From positions 1 through 64,000 of the forward strand of contig NZ_MNAN01000034.1 of NCBI RefSeq assembly GCF_001854475.1: a stretch of 64,000 bases of DNA, read 5' to 3'. The notes beneath the pieces are model-generated. The model searched no databases, was not told the origin of the DNA, and saw only the letters and a program-made list of their open reading frames with translations. Numbering within the stretch: the first letter of the stretch is position 1; each line of letters starts with the position of its first letter. Source of the stretch: Pseudoalteromonas byunsanensis (GTDB lineage: Bacteria > Pseudomonadota > Gammaproteobacteria > Enterobacterales > Alteromonadaceae). The position numbers and the translations under genes are program-made. Shown here piece after piece: positions 55,531-64,000 of the stretch.

Positions 55531-55560
55531 AAAAAAAAGCCGGCTTATGCCGGCTATTTT
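55531..55560 (-). terminator. Rho-independent terminator between rnd and fadD
   Basis: AGCCGGC (55538-55544) and GCCGGCT (55549-55555) form a stem with A-run upstream and T-run downstream, so it can act in both directions; it terminates the fadD transcript on the minus strand. Confidence 0.9.
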
Positions 55561-57213
55561 TTATTCCTTTAAGGCCCGACGAAGGATCTTTCCAACGTTT
55601 GTCTTTGGTAGTTCATCTCTAAACTCTACCAATTTCGGTACCTTATAGTTGGTCAAATTATCACGACAATGCTTGATTATATCTTTTTCTGTCAAAGATG
55701 GGTCTTTTTTCACAACAAATACTTTAACTTGTTCGCCACTAACTTCATGAGGCACGCCAACAGCAGCTACTTCCAATACACCTTCGTGCATTGCAACGAC
55801 TTCTTCCACTTCATTTGGGAAGACATTAAAGCCAGAAACGATAATCATGTCCTTTTTACGGTCAACAATATAAAAGAAACCTTCATCGTCATAGGTTGCA
55901 ATATCACCAGTTGCAAACCAACCATCTTTCAAGCACTCTGCGGTAGCGTCTGGTCGATTATAATATCCAGCCATGACTTGTGGGCCTTTGACGCAAAGTT
56001 CTCCTGCCTCACCTTGTGCCGCTTCGTCGCCATTCTCTAGAACTATTTTCAACTCAGTGCTCGGCGCAGGTAATCCGATCGAACCATTGTAACCATCTAG
56101 GTCATAAGGACAAATCGTCACCAAAGGTGCACATTCTGTCAGCCCGTAGCCTTCCATTAGCTTGCTACGAGTAACTTTTTGCCAACGTTCAGCAACTGGA
56201 CGCTGTACGGCCATACCACCACCTAGAGACATTTTTAGGTGTGAAAAGTCTAATTGCTCAAACCCAGGAGTGTTAAGCAATCCGTTAAATAACGTATTTA
56301 CGCCTGTAATAGCTGTGAATGGGTACTTAGACAACTCTTTAACAAACGCTGGCATATCACGTGGGTTAGTGATCAAAATATTGTGACCACCATACTTCAT
56401 GAATGTTAAACAATTCGCTGTAAGTGCAAAAATATGATAGAGCGGTAGTGCTGTGATCACAATTTCTTTGCCGTTATCCAGAACTTTATCTAGACAGCCT
56501 GATACTTGTTCTAAATTGCCAACCATATTGCCATGAGTCAACATTGCACCTTTTGATACGCCAGTGGTTCCACCTGTATACTGCAAGAATGCTAAGTCAC
56601 TTAAATTAACGTCTGGCACTTGATACGCGCTTGGGTCTGCGTTTACAACATCCTTAAAAGCAATAGTCTGAGGTAAAGAAAACTCAGGTACCATTTTTTT
56701 GATATGTTTAACGACAAAATTAACCAGATGTTTTTTAACCCCCCCCATCATATCGCCAATCTCTGTTAAAACTATGTGTTTAACCTGAGTCTGAGGTAGT
56801 GCTTTTTGCAGTGTCTGTGCAAAATTCGCAAGGATGAAAATTGCCTTGGTTTCTGAGTCATTAAGTTGGTGTTCTAGCTCTCGGACTGTGTACAATGGAT
56901 TAACATTAACAACCGTGCAACCAGCACGTAAGATCCCTAAAATTGCTAGCGGTGTTTGCAGCAAATTTGGCATCATCACCGCAACTTTATCACCCTTACC
57001 TAGTTTTAGGGTGTTTTGAAGATAGCTTGCTACAGCCTTTGTTTTTTCATCAACTTGCTTATAAGTCAATGTCTTTCCCATGTTGCTGTATGCGGGTAAA
57101 GACGCGAACTCGGTAAAACTTTTGTCAAACAATTCAAGCAATGAGTTGTAATGCTCTGGGTCAATAGTTTCAGGCATACCCTCTGGGTAGCGCTTTAGCC
57201 AGATTTTTTCCAC
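55561..57213 (-). CDS. fadD: Long-chain fatty acid-CoA ligase FadD
   Basis: Translation starts at GTG 57213, six bases after AGGAG, giving 550 residues. The AMP-binding motif [14 protein letters not shown] is at about 213-226. [11 protein letters not shown] and the FACS-type [26 protein letters not shown] are present. It activates fatty acids to acyl-CoA for beta-oxidation and phospholipid use. It is in the expected rnd-fadD order. Confidence 0.95.
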   Translation of the reverse strand: MEKIWLKRYPEGMPETIDPEHYNSLLELFDKSFTEFASLPAYSNMGKTLTYKQVDEKTKAVASYLQNTLKLGKGDKVAVMMPNLLQTPLAILGILRAGCTVVNVNPLYTVRELEHQLNDSETKAIFILANFAQTLQKALPQTQVKHIVLTEIGDMMGGVKKHLVNFVVKHIKKMVPEFSLPQTIAFKDVVNADPSAYQVPDVNLSDLAFLQYTGGTTGVSKGAMLTHGNMVGNLEQVSGCLDKVLDNGKEIVITALPLYHIFALTANCLTFMKYGGHNILITNPRDMPAFVKELSKYPFTAITGVNTLFNGLLNTPGFEQLDFSHLKMSLGGGMAVQRPVAERWQKVTRSKLMEGYGLTECAPLVTICPYDLDGYNGSIGLPAPSTELKIVLENGDEAAQGEAGELCVKGPQVMAGYYNRPDATAECLKDGWFATGDIATYDDEGFFYIVDRKKDMIIVSGFNVFPNEVEEVVAMHEGVLEVAAVGVPHEVSGEQVKVFVVKKDPSLTEKDIIKHCRDNLTNYKVPKLVEFRDELPKTNVGKILRRALKE

Positions 57214-57333
57214 TCTTAGCTCCTGCGTTTTAGTTATTTTTTTGATACGTTACCTTAATCTATATAAGGCGCTTTAACAATTGAGCAAATACTCTAATTC
57301 GGTGATATTCCCACATTTAATGGAAATATACAA

Positions 57334-58212
57334 TTATGTTACTGTATTTCTATTCAGATGCTGTTCAATCAAACTGATACATTGTTGGGGGTTACCCATA
57401 TGACAATGATGTCCTCCTGAAACTTCTTCAACGGTTATCTGTTTAAACCCTTCGATAAACAAATCACGGTTATTTTTAACAAAATCATAGCCTTTGTCGC
57501 TTACGACCAACAAGCTAGGTGTAGTTACTTCCTCTAAAACAGCTTTGGCTTGTGTAACAGAAAAACGAATCGCGGAAGCTGTTTTAAGCCTTGGATCGAA
57601 AGTTAAGTAAAAGCCACCTTCCACTTGTTGTGAATTCCTTTGCATCAGTAGTGCAGCATCTTCTTGGGTGAGGTCGCCTGCGTTGCTTCGTGCTGTGACC
57701 AATGTTGCAAAGTTTGCATAAAGACGTTTTTTGAATTTATCGCTCGCTTGGCGATGCTCAAAAGCTTCCAAAATTTGCTTTCTAATTTCCTGCTCTGGTG
57801 TGCACACCAGCCCAAAACCTTCTATCATAGTCAAACTTTTTACGCGCTGTGGGTATAAAGATGAGAACAACCCGCATACCATGGCCCCCATAGAGTGGCC
57901 AACCAAATGACAACGTTCAATTTCTAAAACATCTAATATATTCAATAAGTCATATACATAGTCTACGAAATAGTAATGTGCATCTGTAGATCGCCATTGC
58001 GACTTCCCATGACCCTTGAGGTCAATTGAAATCCATTGATATGAATCACTCGCTCTCTTAACCATCGGCGTAAAACTATTACTGTTATCAAGCCAGCCAT
58101 GTACACACAGAACGACTTCACCTTCGTTATTTGTTGTTTGCGCCGCAATTCCTATCCTTTGCAGGGCATCTATCGCATTTTTCATTCGAGTCACATATAT
58201 CTCATATTGCAT
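57334..58212 (-). CDS. Alpha/beta hydrolase
   Basis: This protein of about 292 residues has an alpha/beta-hydrolase fold. VVLCVHGWLDNSNSF is the oxyanion region, GHSMGAM holds the nucleophilic serine (about Ser108), and a late GGHHCHMGNP holds the histidine; the acid is probably in LLVVSDKGYD. The start is uncertain: no candidate ATG has a strong ribosome-binding site, and ATG 58212 is chosen. Substrate is unknown. It is on the same strand as fadD, 120 bp upstream of it. Confidence 0.8.
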   Translation of the reverse strand: MQYEIYVTRMKNAIDALQRIGIAAQTTNNEGEVVLCVHGWLDNSNSFTPMVKRASDSYQWISIDLKGHGKSQWRSTDAHYYFVDYVYDLLNILDVLEIERCHLVGHSMGAMVCGLFSSLYPQRVKSLTMIEGFGLVCTPEQEIRKQILEAFEHRQASDKFKKRLYANFATLVTARSNAGDLTQEDAALLMQRNSQQVEGGFYLTFDPRLKTASAIRFSVTQAKAVLEEVTTPSLLVVSDKGYDFVKNNRDLFIEGFKQITVEEVSGGHHCHMGNPQQCISLIEQHLNRNTVT

Positions 58213-58397
58213 TGCGTACAATTACTTTATCATCACGACTTACAATACGTACAACTTTTAGATAAAGGTACATGCGTCGCTGACAGGTTAGTCAATAATC
58301 ATAGTATGTGACCTTAGTTTTATCTCATTTGTAAATTTTTGCGCCAGTTCGTTGTATCATGTACAAGAAAAACACGGGAATACAAAGGATATTCAAT

Positions 58398-59690
58398 ATG
58401 AAAAGATCACTCAGTGTACTTGCTGCAAGTATTGTTTTGAGTACTAATGCGTTTGCCGCATCAACACCTAAAAACATTATATATATGATTGGTGACGGCA
58501 TGGGCCCAACTTACACCACTGCATATCGATATTATATGGATAATAAGCAGACCAAAGACGTGGAACCAACAGTCTTCGATTCAATACTGGTTGGCATGGC
58601 TCATACATACCCAGATGATGATACGATTGTGACAGACAGTGCAGCTGGGGCAACGGCGCTTAGCACAGGTAAAAAAAGCTATAATGGCGCGATCGCCGTG
58701 AACTCCGATAAAAAGCCTTTAAAAACCATGCTAGAGCTCGCAAAGCACAAAGGGATGACAACTGCACTTGTGGCAACTTCACAAATCAATCACGCCACTC
58801 CAGCTAGTTTTGCAGCTCACAATGAATCGCGTCGCAACTATGATGAAATTGCTAATGACTATATTGATAATAAAATCGCAGGTAAGCTTCCGGTCGACCT
58901 GATGCTAGGTGGCGGAACCAAATACTTTGTTCGAGAAGACAGAAATCTAGTTGCAGAATTTAAAGCATCTGGATACACCTATAGTGATGACATAAGTAAC
59001 CTTGACAAAATAAAGTCACTCCCAGCTCTTGGACTTTTCGCACCAGTGGCAATGCCTTTTGCGATTGATCAACACCCTGATCGTCTGGAAAAAATGACTG
59101 ATAAAGCCCTGTCATTACTGGACAATAAAAATAAGCAAGGCTTTTTTGTTATGATAGAAGGCAGTCAAATTGATTGGTGTGGCCATGCCAATGACATAGC
59201 CTGTGCGATGCACGAAATGCATGACTTTGCCAATGCTATAAAAGTAGCGAAGCGCTACGTTGACCATAACCCTGATACTCTTCTTGTCGTTACAGCCGAC
59301 CATTCAACTGGTGGCTTAACATTAGGTGCTGACGGTCAGTATCGCTGGGAAAGAGATGTAATAAAAGGTGTAAGTGCTTCTGCTGAAGTAATGACAAAAC
59401 AAATGTTAGCCAATGATGATATTGAAGCAATATGGACAACGGCGACAAAGCTACCTTTTGACAATCAAACCAAACTGCTGCTTGATCAAGCTAAGTCACA
59501 AGGTGAAAAAGAGTTAGCGCAAGCTATTAAGTCTATTATTAGTAAGGCAAGTTTCACCGGCTGGACAACGAGCGGACACACAGCCATAGACGTACAGGTG
59601 TTTGCTTATGGTAAAGGTGCAAACCAATTCACTGGCTCTCAAAATAATACCCATATTGCAGATAAATTGATTTCATTTATTAAAAAATAG
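58398..59690 (+). CDS. phoA: Alkaline phosphatase (PhoA family)
   Basis: The start chosen is ATG 58398, seven bases after AAGGA, giving 430 residues. A signal peptide (KRSLSVLAASIVLSTNAFA) precedes the enzyme. The metal-binding DGMG is in NIIYMIGDGMGPTYTT, and the phosphoserine is in TDSAAGATALSTGKK (Ser81). VVTADHSTGGL and the late SGHTAIDVQVFAYG carry further Zn ligands. It releases phosphate from organic esters in the periplasm or outside the cell. It is likely phosphate-regulated, though I see no clear PHO box upstream. Confidence 0.92.
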   Translation: MKRSLSVLAASIVLSTNAFAASTPKNIIYMIGDGMGPTYTTAYRYYMDNKQTKDVEPTVFDSILVGMAHTYPDDDTIVTDSAAGATALSTGKKSYNGAIAVNSDKKPLKTMLELAKHKGMTTALVATSQINHATPASFAAHNESRRNYDEIANDYIDNKIAGKLPVDLMLGGGTKYFVREDRNLVAEFKASGYTYSDDISNLDKIKSLPALGLFAPVAMPFAIDQHPDRLEKMTDKALSLLDNKNKQGFFVMIEGSQIDWCGHANDIACAMHEMHDFANAIKVAKRYVDHNPDTLLVVTADHSTGGLTLGADGQYRWERDVIKGVSASAEVMTKQMLANDDIEAIWTTATKLPFDNQTKLLLDQAKSQGEKELAQAIKSIISKASFTGWTTSGHTAIDVQVFAYGKGANQFTGSQNNTHIADKLISFIKK

Positions 59691-59699
59691 CCCTTGTAC

Positions 59700-59731
59700 C
59701 AGAGGCGATTAATTACACCGCCTCTGATTTT
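59700..59731 (+). terminator. Hairpin between the convergent phosphatase and EAL genes
   Basis: CAGAGGCG (59700-59707) and CGCCTCTG (59719-59726) form an 8-bp stem followed by ATTTT. It overlaps the end of the EAL gene. Confidence 0.6.
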
Positions 59732-61737
59732 GCTAACAGTCCAATAGCCTCTTCTATCGGCATTGCTTGATGGTATAAAAACCCTTGAACACAATCGATA
59801 TTGGCGGCTTTTACCACTCGCTCTTCTTCTTTGGTTTCCACCCCTTCAGCAACAGTCTTAAAACCAAGCTGAGTACACAACTGAGCTAAGTGTTTGTAAA
59901 GCGTTTCTGACTTACTATTGTTAGACACGGGTAATAAACTTCTATCCAATTTAATGGTATCTATATTGAGTTTTGACAATACTGACAAACAAGAATACCC
60001 GGTCCCAAAGTCATCCATTGCACAGTGAATTTGATGTTGTTTAAGATGATTGACTACCTCGATAGTGGCTGCAAAATCTTCTATATAGCTGGATTCCAAA
60101 AGCTCTACTTCAACTTGCCCCTCAAAGCGAGAAAAAGCTTTCACTACCCGCTTATATCCGCCGTTTAACAAGTTATCAGGTGAGATATTAAAGCTGACCT
60201 TTGGAGCGTACCCTGCTTTTGAAAACCGCTCTAGGTCAACTTCAAGTTGATCTATCACGAAGTTATCGATTACCTCAAGTAAATTGTGCTTCGCTAACGT
60301 ATCTAAAAACCAAGGTCCCTGTACCGAACCATCGCTATTACACAATCTAAGCAGTGCTTCAAAGCCCATTATTTCTTTGCTTTTAAGTGCTATTTTAGGC
60401 TGATAATAAAGCGTCAAAGCACCTTTATTCAATGCGTCAGTAACTTGCTTTAGGCTATGATGTTCCAGTTGTTTCTCACTGTGGTGAATCGCAAACATGC
60501 TTTCTGCTTTATCTTCGATTTTACGACCTGCTGAATAGCGCTTTACTAGCATATCCAATGCTTTACCAGACATACTGTGGCGTTGGTAGATTTTAAGGAA
60601 CGGATAATAAACGGCTACATTCAACAACACTAATACCAGTTGCAATAACAGCGCAGTGTAGCTTTGCGTTAATAACCACGCATTGATAAAGATAGGCGTA
60701 AACCAGGGTACTGTTTGATCTGGTACTAAAGTAATAACACCCAGTGACAAACAATAATATGCAACAATAGCGTTTAGCATGGGGGCTAACAAAAACGGTA
60801 GTAATATATACGGATTAAAAACAATAGGTAAGGCATAGATCATTACCTCACTGATGTTAAATACCGCTAATGGCAGTGAAATTTTTGCAATATGTTGCTC
60901 ATGACGAGCCCCTTTTAATAAGAAACTAGCAATGATAATGCCCCAAACACAACCAGTCCCACCTAGTAAAACAAATACAGAAAAGAAATGATAGTTTTCA
61001 ACTGAAGGACCCAAAAGATAGTGTGTGAGATGCGTCGGCGCTAAAATTTGATAGGTGTTATCTCCGTGAACACCTAGAAACCAAAACAGGTGAGAACTTA
61101 ACAATTGCACAAATAGCTTACTTAAAGCACTCAGTTCAACTTGAGCACTTGACAAGGTATGTGCAAACCAGCTGGCGGTATTATCAACATATGGAAATAA
61201 CATCAGCGTGATTGTTGTTACTGCCATATACGGAAAGATCAAATTAATATGCTTTCTTAAAAATAAACTGATAGAGCTTACATTTACTATCCTAAATACC
61301 TGCATTTTCATTAAATATGATAATAAATAACTGCAAAATATTGGCATAAACAAGGAATATAATACCCCTTGGGTTTGATCAATATGAATACTGCTATTTT
61401 CAATATACATATATCCAGTTGTAGCAGTAAAACAGGTGATCACTAAAATAGGCGCAGCAATTGTGTGTACCTTAAGGTTCTTGGCCAAATGATAAGAAAA
61501 TGAGATCAAAGTCAGCAAGGGGAACAATCCCCATACGAGTTGATTAAACTGATTTAAATATTGGTGATCATACCCTTTCGCCGCTATATCAAGCCATTGA
61601 TTTAAAAGTGTTATTAAAGACGCGACAATAAAGAATGGAATGAGTGCAATGTATCCCTCACGTAAAGACAGTATCATCGTATTAGCAGATATTTTTACTG
61701 CCAATCGATTAAACTTGTTTAGTATTGAAGTAGACAA
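59713..61737 (-). CDS. PTS-EIIC-like membrane domain fused to an EAL c-di-GMP phosphodiesterase
   Basis: This 674-residue protein has an N-terminal EIIC-like domain (about 15-385, ten or so helices, with LREGYIALIPFFIVASLITLL and FFSVFVLLGGTGCVWG). A linker leads to an EAL domain (about 425-665). The catalytic residues are all present: EALLR, FNISPDN, the ELLES glutamate, DDFGTG, IKLDRSLL and EGVET, so it should hydrolyse c-di-GMP. No EIIB or EIIA part is present, so it is probably a sensor of a sugar or of PTS activity that adjusts c-di-GMP rather than a transporter. The substrate is unknown. Confidence 0.87.
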   Translation of the reverse strand: MSTSILNKFNRLAVKISANTMILSLREGYIALIPFFIVASLITLLNQWLDIAAKGYDHQYLNQFNQLVWGLFPLLTLISFSYHLAKNLKVHTIAAPILVITCFTATTGYMYIENSSIHIDQTQGVLYSLFMPIFCSYLLSYLMKMQVFRIVNVSSISLFLRKHINLIFPYMAVTTITLMLFPYVDNTASWFAHTLSSAQVELSALSKLFVQLLSSHLFWFLGVHGDNTYQILAPTHLTHYLLGPSVENYHFFSVFVLLGGTGCVWGIIIASFLLKGARHEQHIAKISLPLAVFNISEVMIYALPIVFNPYILLPFLLAPMLNAIVAYYCLSLGVITLVPDQTVPWFTPIFINAWLLTQSYTALLLQLVLVLLNVAVYYPFLKIYQRHSMSGKALDMLVKRYSAGRKIEDKAESMFAIHHSEKQLEHHSLKQVTDALNKGALTLYYQPKIALKSKEIMGFEALLRLCNSDGSVQGPWFLDTLAKHNLLEVIDNFVIDQLEVDLERFSKAGYAPKVSFNISPDNLLNGGYKRVVKAFSRFEGQVEVELLESSYIEDFAATIEVVNHLKQHQIHCAMDDFGTGYSCLSVLSKLNIDTIKLDRSLLPVSNNSKSETLYKHLAQLCTQLGFKTVAEGVETKEEERVVKAANIDCVQGFLYHQAMPIEEAIGLLAKSEAV

Positions 61738-61828
61738 ATACAGACTCGTTTTTTTCTTTAAACAATACCGAGTTTTTTAGAGAATACAAATAGAAGACTT
61801 AAATAAAGCTTGAATAATTTTCACTCGA

Positions 61829-62122
61829 TCATGCATATACATTTACGCCAATCAGACTTTCAATATCACTACGACGCTGCTGATTATTAATAGCCATGTA
61901 AGTACTAATTGCCTTACTTGTCTTAAAGTCTGGTTGATCATATATGGTTGAGGTAAATTCACTTTGCAGTTTTTTAGCAAGCTCAATACCTCGTTCAGAC
62001 GTTTTCACAAAACTGACATTGTCAGCTGGCTTCGGCGCAGATTCAGCTTGTTCACGGGCTTTTTTAATGGCCGGTTTAAGCTGATACGTGTGCTGATTTT
62101 GTAAAATTAGTTGCGTTTTCAT
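61829..62122 (-). CDS. Small hypothetical protein
   Basis: The ATG at 62122 gives 97 residues, with no signal peptide or membrane segment. It is polar and helix-rich, with a conserved-looking C-terminal half (STYMAINNQQRRSDIESLIGVNVYA). It follows tsaB with about 40 bp between and may be co-transcribed. I do not recognise a family. Confidence 0.6.
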   Translation of the reverse strand: MKTQLILQNQHTYQLKPAIKKAREQAESAPKPADNVSFVKTSERGIELAKKLQSEFTSTIYDQPDFKTSKAISTYMAINNQQRRSDIESLIGVNVYA

Positions 62123-62162
62123 TGTCTGCACCGAAATAGACGACTACTTTAAAAATATAAGA

Positions 62163-62849
62163 TTATTCTCGACCTGGCAACTTTTTCCAAGTAACAGTAT
62201 CTCTAACATAGTGAGGTTGTGCATCAGCAGCTTTTACAGTTAAGCCTTTAGTGAAGGCATCATCACCAAGTTCAAGCATATAAAATGCATCAGGTAAGCA
62301 AATTTTATCACTCACCATTAGGTTGTTAGACTCAGCGACCTGTGGGTATGCCTGCCAAGCTGTACCGACGGCACTGATTGCACTGTCATAATGCTTAACA
62401 TCCTCTGGCGAACATACCACTTCGTCGTCAATTGCCGTCAAGCTTCCATCGTTTGACATTTCATACTGTGCAAGATATATCTCGCCCATACGAGCATCTA
62501 TACCACTTAAAACTTGCTCGACCTTCAGTTCGCGAATAGCTTGTAGGGCCATTGCTTCTAGCGTTGACACCCCAACCAGTGGTAGCTTAGACGAATAAGC
62601 TAGCCCTTGCGCTATCGCAACACTAATGCGAACACCAGTAAAGCTACCTGGGCCTCTACCAAACACAATGCCATCAAGCTCTTTCAATTGGCAATTTGCA
62701 CTGCCCAGCATTCGCTCAATCTGTGGGAGGATTTTCTGGCTATGCTGCTGTGGGCATTCCTCAAAATAGCGGTAGGTCTGCCCATTAAAGTGTAGGGCCA
62801 AACTTAAAGCTTCTGTAGATGCGTCAATTGCTAACAAGTTGTGTTTCAT
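62163..62849 (-). CDS. tsaB: tRNA threonylcarbamoyladenosine biosynthesis protein TsaB
   Basis: The start chosen is ATG 62849, one base beyond the yoaA stop, giving 228 residues. LLAIDASTEALSLAL near the N-terminus, GRGPGSFTGVRI and a conserved GISTLEA-like GVSTLEAMALQ identify the TsaB branch of the ASKHA-fold family. It is a scaffold with TsaD and TsaE in making the essential t6A modification of tRNA. The yoaA-tsaB order is common in gammaproteobacteria. Confidence 0.93.
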   Translation of the reverse strand: MKHNLLAIDASTEALSLALHFNGQTYRYFEECPQQHSQKILPQIERMLGSANCQLKELDGIVFGRGPGSFTGVRISVAIAQGLAYSSKLPLVGVSTLEAMALQAIRELKVEQVLSGIDARMGEIYLAQYEMSNDGSLTAIDDEVVCSPEDVKHYDSAISAVGTAWQAYPQVAESNNLMVSDKICLPDAFYMLELGDDAFTKGLTVKAADAQPHYVRDTVTWKKLPGRE

Positions 62850-62850
62850 A

Positions 62851-64000
62851 TTATTCAATATTCTCAAGAAATGTCGTTGCGGTTTCCAAGCTTCGTGTTC
62901 TTTTCATAGCTGGTAAACTCTTTAAAAATGTCTGACCATATTTTCTCGTAACTAGACGATTATCGCAAATAACTAGCACTCCTTTGTCAGATTTATCACG
63001 TATCAATCTACCAACGCCCTGTTTCAAGCTTATTACCGCTTGCGGTAGCTGAATTGTTGAAAAAGGTTCCTTACCTTGCATCTCTGCATCCGCCATACGG
63101 GCTTGTAATAAGGGATCATCTGGTGACGTGAAAGGCAATTTATCAATCATAACACAACTTAGGGTATCTCCTCGCACATCGACACCTTCCCAAAAGGACG
63201 CTGTGCCAAGCAAAACTGCATTACCATGTCTAACAAATTGTTCTAAAATGATACGCTTTGAGGATTGCCCCTGCATAAAAATTGGATATTCAAGCGCTGT
63301 ACTGAGTCCCTCATAAACTAGGTGCATAACTCGATAACTGGTAAACAGTAAAAATGTCCTTCCTTTAGCCGCGTCAATAAGTTGCTTAGCAATCTTGACC
63401 AAAGTGTGAGGCATCAAATCATCGCCACTTTCAGGTAAATATCGGGGTAAACACAATAATGCCTGATTTTGATAGTCAAATGGACTTGCGACAATGCTTT
63501 GATGGTTAGGCTTTAACCCTAAACTGGCGTTAAAATGCGCCAGTGAATCGTCAACTGACAGTGTTGCTGAAGTAAATACGAAACTCGCCTTGGTTTTTTC
63601 AACAATCCCTTTAAACTTAGCCGAAACATCTAGTGGCGTTATGTGAATGGCTATATATCTGCGAGATGTTTCATACCAGTAGCTATAGCCGGTTTGAGAA
63701 ACATCAAAGGCGCGTTCCATTTGTCCTTTAAACTTCAATACACGTTCGAATGGGTGTTCTATTTTTTCGCTTCGATCTAAACAGGTTTTCAAAACCTGAT
63801 ACAAAAAATCAAGATCACTTATCACTCTGTGTAAGGCATCACATACAGGCTTATTCGCCAAAGCGGCTCGCCAATCCCCTCTACCACCATCCACGCCAAA
63901 AGATATTCTCAAGTCAGCTACGCTGGTTTCTAGTTTGTTGAGCGTTTTACCAAGTTGCAGCATATCAGGTATATCTGAGCGATAAATGAGGCGAATATCG
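62851..64000 (-). CDS. yoaA: YoaA, DinG-family ATP-dependent DNA helicase, N-terminal part missing
   Basis: The frame is open to the window edge, so the N-terminal part lies beyond it; at least 382 residues are visible. The C-terminal helicase half has FVFTSATLS (motif III-like), GRTFLLFTSYRVMHLVYEGL, GTASFWEGVDVRGD and VGRLIRDKSDKG (motif VI). The iron-sulphur cysteines and Walker motifs would be in the missing part. It is an XPD/DinG-like helicase linked to replication-fork repair through the clamp loader subunit HolC. Adjacency to tsaB supports YoaA over DinG. Confidence 0.9.
   Translation of the reverse strand, partial: DIRLIYRSDIPDMLQLGKTLNKLETSVADLRISFGVDGGRGDWRAALANKPVCDALHRVISDLDFLYQVLKTCLDRSEKIEHPFERVLKFKGQMERAFDVSQTGYSYWYETSRRYIAIHITPLDVSAKFKGIVEKTKASFVFTSATLSVDDSLAHFNASLGLKPNHQSIVASPFDYQNQALLCLPRYLPESGDDLMPHTLVKIAKQLIDAAKGRTFLLFTSYRVMHLVYEGLSTALEYPIFMQGQSSKRIILEQFVRHGNAVLLGTASFWEGVDVRGDTLSCVMIDKLPFTSPDDPLLQARMADAEMQGKEPFSTIQLPQAVISLKQGVGRLIRDKSDKGVLVICDNRLVTRKYGQTFLKSLPAMKRTRSLETATTFLENIE

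Noticed and set aside
58222..58397. PHO box upstream of the alkaline phosphatase gene
   Set aside because: CTGACAG and TTACAA-like pieces are present, but no pair of heptamers has the 11-bp period.

Overview
The window looks like chromosome of a marine gammaproteobacterium of the Alteromonadales, most likely Pseudoalteromonas. This rests on the low GC content (about 40% by eye), the DUF3450/TtpC/ExbB/ExbD/TonB/TPR cluster, the yoaA-tsaB pair, the minCDE/ycgL/rnd/fadD neighbourhood, and many secreted and TonB-linked proteins. The genus is inferred from gene content, not from a marker gene. No rRNA, tRNA, CRISPR array or insertion sequence was recognised.

1-8631 is the end of a biosynthetic cluster. 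It has the C-terminal part of a nonribosomal peptide synthetase that ends in a condensation domain with no thioesterase. An MFS exporter, an ornithine/lysine-decarboxylase-like PLP enzyme, a Yip1 membrane protein and a MacAB-type export system (adaptor, ATPase, permease) follow. The combination suggests a peptide released as an amide of a diamine and then exported. 8758-11956 is a copper-resistance locus (small HMA protein, copA, cueR) with two divergent promoters of MerR-type spacing.

12073-18504 is accessory DNA. Its core (about 14048-15680) carries integron-type attC sites without an integrase, that is, an orphan cassette cluster. Two consecutive cassettes encode proteins that share an AbiGi-like layout ending in EREWR. 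A DUF3644 protein with a HEPN-type RxxxxH motif follows directly. This is the best candidate here for an undescribed system, probably anti-phage.

18514-20917 holds an RNA methyltransferase, a DUF4240 protein and asd. 21603-31234 holds a TonB-dependent receptor and a beta-helix lipoprotein with a candidate PHO box, then a complete TonB2-type energy-transducing operon. A possible small RNA lies downstream of the receptor. 31470-39476 holds a chemoreceptor, a sugar transporter and a divergent fructokinase-like gene, a YcgN protein and an orphan 7TMR-DISM histidine kinase.

39670-49937 holds a secreted repeat protein, a Na/Pi cotransporter, a secreted acetoacetate-decarboxylase-fold protein, and an operon of a GbsR/MarR regulator with cytochrome bd oxidase (cydAB). 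That operon is preceded by a perfect FNR box and a palindromic operator. A secreted SnoaL/CBM protein and a membrane-anchored AraC regulator follow. 50014-64000 is mostly conserved core: mltB, ycgL, minCDE, rnd, fadD, a hydrolase, an alkaline phosphatase, an EIIC-EAL fusion, tsaB and the C-terminal part of yoaA.
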